A stretch of 6,869 nucleotides of DNA, from NCBI GenBank assembly GCA_030607105.1, contig JAUWFF010000058.1, positions 1 through 6,869 of the forward strand, given 5' to 3'. Below are positions 5,612 through 6,869 of this stretch, piece after piece. Positions within the stretch are counted from its first letter, which is position 1, and every line of letters starts with the position of its first letter. The translations under genes and the position numbers were made by a program. Source of the stretch: Filomicrobium sp. (GTDB lineage Bacteria > Pseudomonadota > Alphaproteobacteria > Rhizobiales > Hyphomicrobiaceae). The notes under the pieces were generated by a model. The model did no database searches and had not been told where the DNA came from. It was given only the letters and a program-made list of their open reading frames with translations.

Positions 5612-5788
5612 GTGAAAAGTGAGTTTGCCAACAATGGTTTGGGTTTTCGCGTTTTGCCAGAAAGCGATCAGCAAAAGTCGGAGAATGCCCTGCCTGCGAA
5701 GGCCAGGTCCGCAAAGCCCGCGGTCATGCGAGTGCGCGGAATGCCGACAGGCCACCCAATCGGTGGGCTGGTTGCGCGAAGTAGTTAA
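5612..5788 (+). CDS. Doubtful 58-residue reading frame
   Basis: This frame starts at a GTG and encodes a basic, hydrophilic peptide ending PTGHPIGGLVARSS. It fills most of the gap between the small membrane ORF (41 bases upstream) and the mutY stop, which it meets convergently with six bases between. By my hand count about two thirds of codons begin with a purine, as in real coding sequence, but the sample is too short to decide. No ribosome site precedes the GTG and no family is recognised. It may be noncoding, or the remnant of a longer gene. Confidence 0.18.
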   Translation: MKSEFANNGLGFRVLPESDQQKSENALPAKARSAKPAVMRVRGMPTGHPIGGLVARSS

Positions 5789-5794
5789 CGTGCT

Positions 5795-6869
5795 TTACGC
5801 AGCCTGATTTTTCATAGCGTGAAGCAGGACTTTGCGCATTACGCTTGGCACGGCTTCGTTATCGAGTTCGTGGCGGCTGATCCATGAACAACGGTCGGGC
5901 TCCGCCCAAAGATGCAAGCTGGCATCGACTGGAACAATTGCAAGGTGGACGTGCAACTGCAGACGAAAGTGCGTGAATGTATGCGTGACGATGCCGGGGA
6001 CCGCCCACCAGTCGCTGGCCATGGGAACCGTGCGCAAGGCCTTTTTGACGGGCGTTTTCACCGTGACCCAGTCGGTTGAGGGTACCTCAAGCATGCCGCC
6101 GAGAAGGCCGGCTGCCGGGCGGCGCCGCATCAGTATACAGCCGTCTTCGCGCAAGGCCACGAAGGCGTGGCCGTAGCGGTTGGGACGTTCGGGCTTGGGC
6201 GCCTTGCGCGGCAGCTCCGATGCAATGCCCCTTGCGCTGGCGTGGCAATCGTCCTGCAGCGGACAAGTGAGACAGGAAGGCGCCCTGGGTGTGCAAACGG
6301 TAGCGCCTAGGTCCATCAGGGCCTGGGCGAAATCACCAGGCCGGTCACGAGGGACCATGCTTGCTGCGAACTGATGTATCTCCGGTTTTGCGCTTGGTAG
6401 GGGGAGCTGCAATGCGAATAGCCGTGCAACCACGCGTTCGACATTGCCATCGACAGGAGCTGACTTTTCGCCGAAAGCGATAGCGGCGATGGCGGCCGCC
6501 GTGTAAGGCCCGATCCCCGGCAGCTTGAGCAGTTCCTTCTCGGTTTTTGGAAAGCGTCCGTTATGGTCGTCGGCAACTGCTTTCGCGCATTTATGAAGAT
6601 TGCGGGCACGCGTGTAGTAGCCAAGACCCGCCCAGGCGGCGAGAACATCGTCTAGGTCGGCGGCCGCAAGTTTTTTCACCGTCGGCCAACGATCGAGAAA
6701 GTCGCGGTAATAGGGGATTACTGCCTTCACCCTCGTCTGCTGCAACATGATCTCGCTGAGCCAGACCCGGTAGGCGCTGGAGCGCTTGCCCGGCGGGCTA
6801 CGCCAGGGGAGTTCCCTGCGTTCGGCATCGTACCAATTGAGCAACCGTTCGACCGTGGCAGGGCCGGCT
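5795..6869 (-). CDS. mutY: Adenine DNA glycosylase MutY, N-terminus cut by window edge
   Basis: MutY removes adenine mispaired with 8-oxoguanine and prevents G:C to T:A mutations. Residues are numbered here from the TTG codon at 6842-6844. That codon is probably not the start: the frame stays open to the right edge, reading AGPATVERLL before LNWYDAERRELPWR, so the true start lies outside. The visible protein has catalytic E31 in SEIMLQQTRV, GLGYYTRARNL (73-83), the helix-hairpin-helix LPGIGPYTAAAI (108-119) with Y114, and catalytic D132 in PVDGNVERV. The [4Fe-4S] ligands C184, C191, C194 and C200 have the standard 6-2-5 spacing. The NUDIX-like C-terminal domain that reads 8-oxoguanine includes RRPAAGLLGGMLEVP (241-255) and the loop HTFTHFRL (288-295), where threonine replaces the serine of E. 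coli FSH. The gene ends TAA, and no clear terminator follows. All catalytic residues are intact. Confidence 0.96.
   Translation of the reverse strand, partial: AGPATVERLLNWYDAERRELPWRSPPGKRSSAYRVWLSEIMLQQTRVKAVIPYYRDFLDRWPTVKKLAAADLDDVLAAWAGLGYYTRARNLHKCAKAVADDHNGRFPKTEKELLKLPGIGPYTAAAIAAIAFGEKSAPVDGNVERVVARLFALQLPLPSAKPEIHQFAASMVPRDRPGDFAQALMDLGATVCTPRAPSCLTCPLQDDCHASARGIASELPRKAPKPERPNRYGHAFVALREDGCILMRRRPAAGLLGGMLEVPSTDWVTVKTPVKKALRTVPMASDWWAVPGIVTHTFTHFRLQLHVHLAIVPVDASLHLWAEPDRCSWISRHELDNEAVPSVMRKVLLHAMKNQAA

Noticed and set aside
5584..5622. Twelve-codon frame MIEICGSCKCEK with a C-X2-C-X-C pattern
   Set aside because: It is too short, has no clear ribosome site, and cysteine clusters of this size arise by chance.
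5567..5755. Minus-strand open frame of 62 codons downstream of mutY
   Set aside because: The product is low-complexity basic and unlike any family, with no ribosome site.
5752..5766. CCACC/GGTGG hairpin as a mutY terminator
   Set aside because: The stem is only 5 bp and no T-run follows on the minus strand.
1..6869. CRISPR arrays, insertion sequences, tRNA, rRNA or defence genes
   Set aside because: I looked on both strands and saw no regularly spaced repeats, transposase motifs, cloverleaf sequence or foreign-looking gene cluster.

Overview
This 6.9-kb window looks like chromosome of an alphaproteobacterium, most likely order Hyphomicrobiales (Rhizobiales). Four things point there: F-ATP synthase Fo genes stand apart from the F1 genes; paired b and b' subunits are present; the 75-residue c subunit carries the RNPSAADGQ loop and TEALGIF helix typical of the class; and ispH is followed by a homoserine kinase of the APH-fold type. 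The genus cannot be fixed from the sequence. DNA is GC-rich throughout. I see no rRNA, tRNA, insertion sequence, prophage or CRISPR.

Layout from left to right. Positions 1-1382 hold an ispH-thrB pair on the minus strand: ispH makes the isoprenoid precursors IPP and DMAPP, and thrB (cut by the left window edge) phosphorylates homoserine for threonine synthesis. Positions 1383-1565 form a divergent intergenic region with two perfect inverted repeats, one operator-like. Positions 1566-2261 (+) encode a predicted lipoprotein of unknown function. A 26-bp perfect palindrome at 2327-2352 looks like a shared bidirectional terminator between this gene and the converging atp operon.

Positions 2390-5085 (minus) carry the Fo operon in the order atpI, atpB (a), atpE (c), atpF' (b'), atpF (b). 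It is driven by a near-consensus promoter, TTGACA-17 bp-TATGTT, at 5145-5173. The genes build the membrane proton channel, rotor ring and peripheral stalk; F1 genes are absent here and must lie elsewhere. Two junctions (atpI/atpB and b'/b) have the Shine-Dalgarno sequence overlapping the upstream stop codon, suggesting translational coupling, while atpE has its own strong ribosome binding site after a longer spacer. The starts of atpI and atpB are best placed inside the longest reading frames, at 5085 (ATG) and 4640 (GTG).

Positions 5403-5570 (+) may encode a 55-residue two-helix membrane protein of unknown function, and 5612-5788 (+) a doubtful 58-residue reading frame. From 5795 to the right edge (minus) lies mutY, an adenine DNA glycosylase with intact catalytic and Fe-S residues, whose N-terminus runs off the window.

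Overall this is a housekeeping region. I found no convincing undescribed multi-gene system. The points most worth checking are the divergent ispH/lipoprotein control region, the unknown lipoprotein, and the small membrane protein divergent from the atp operon.
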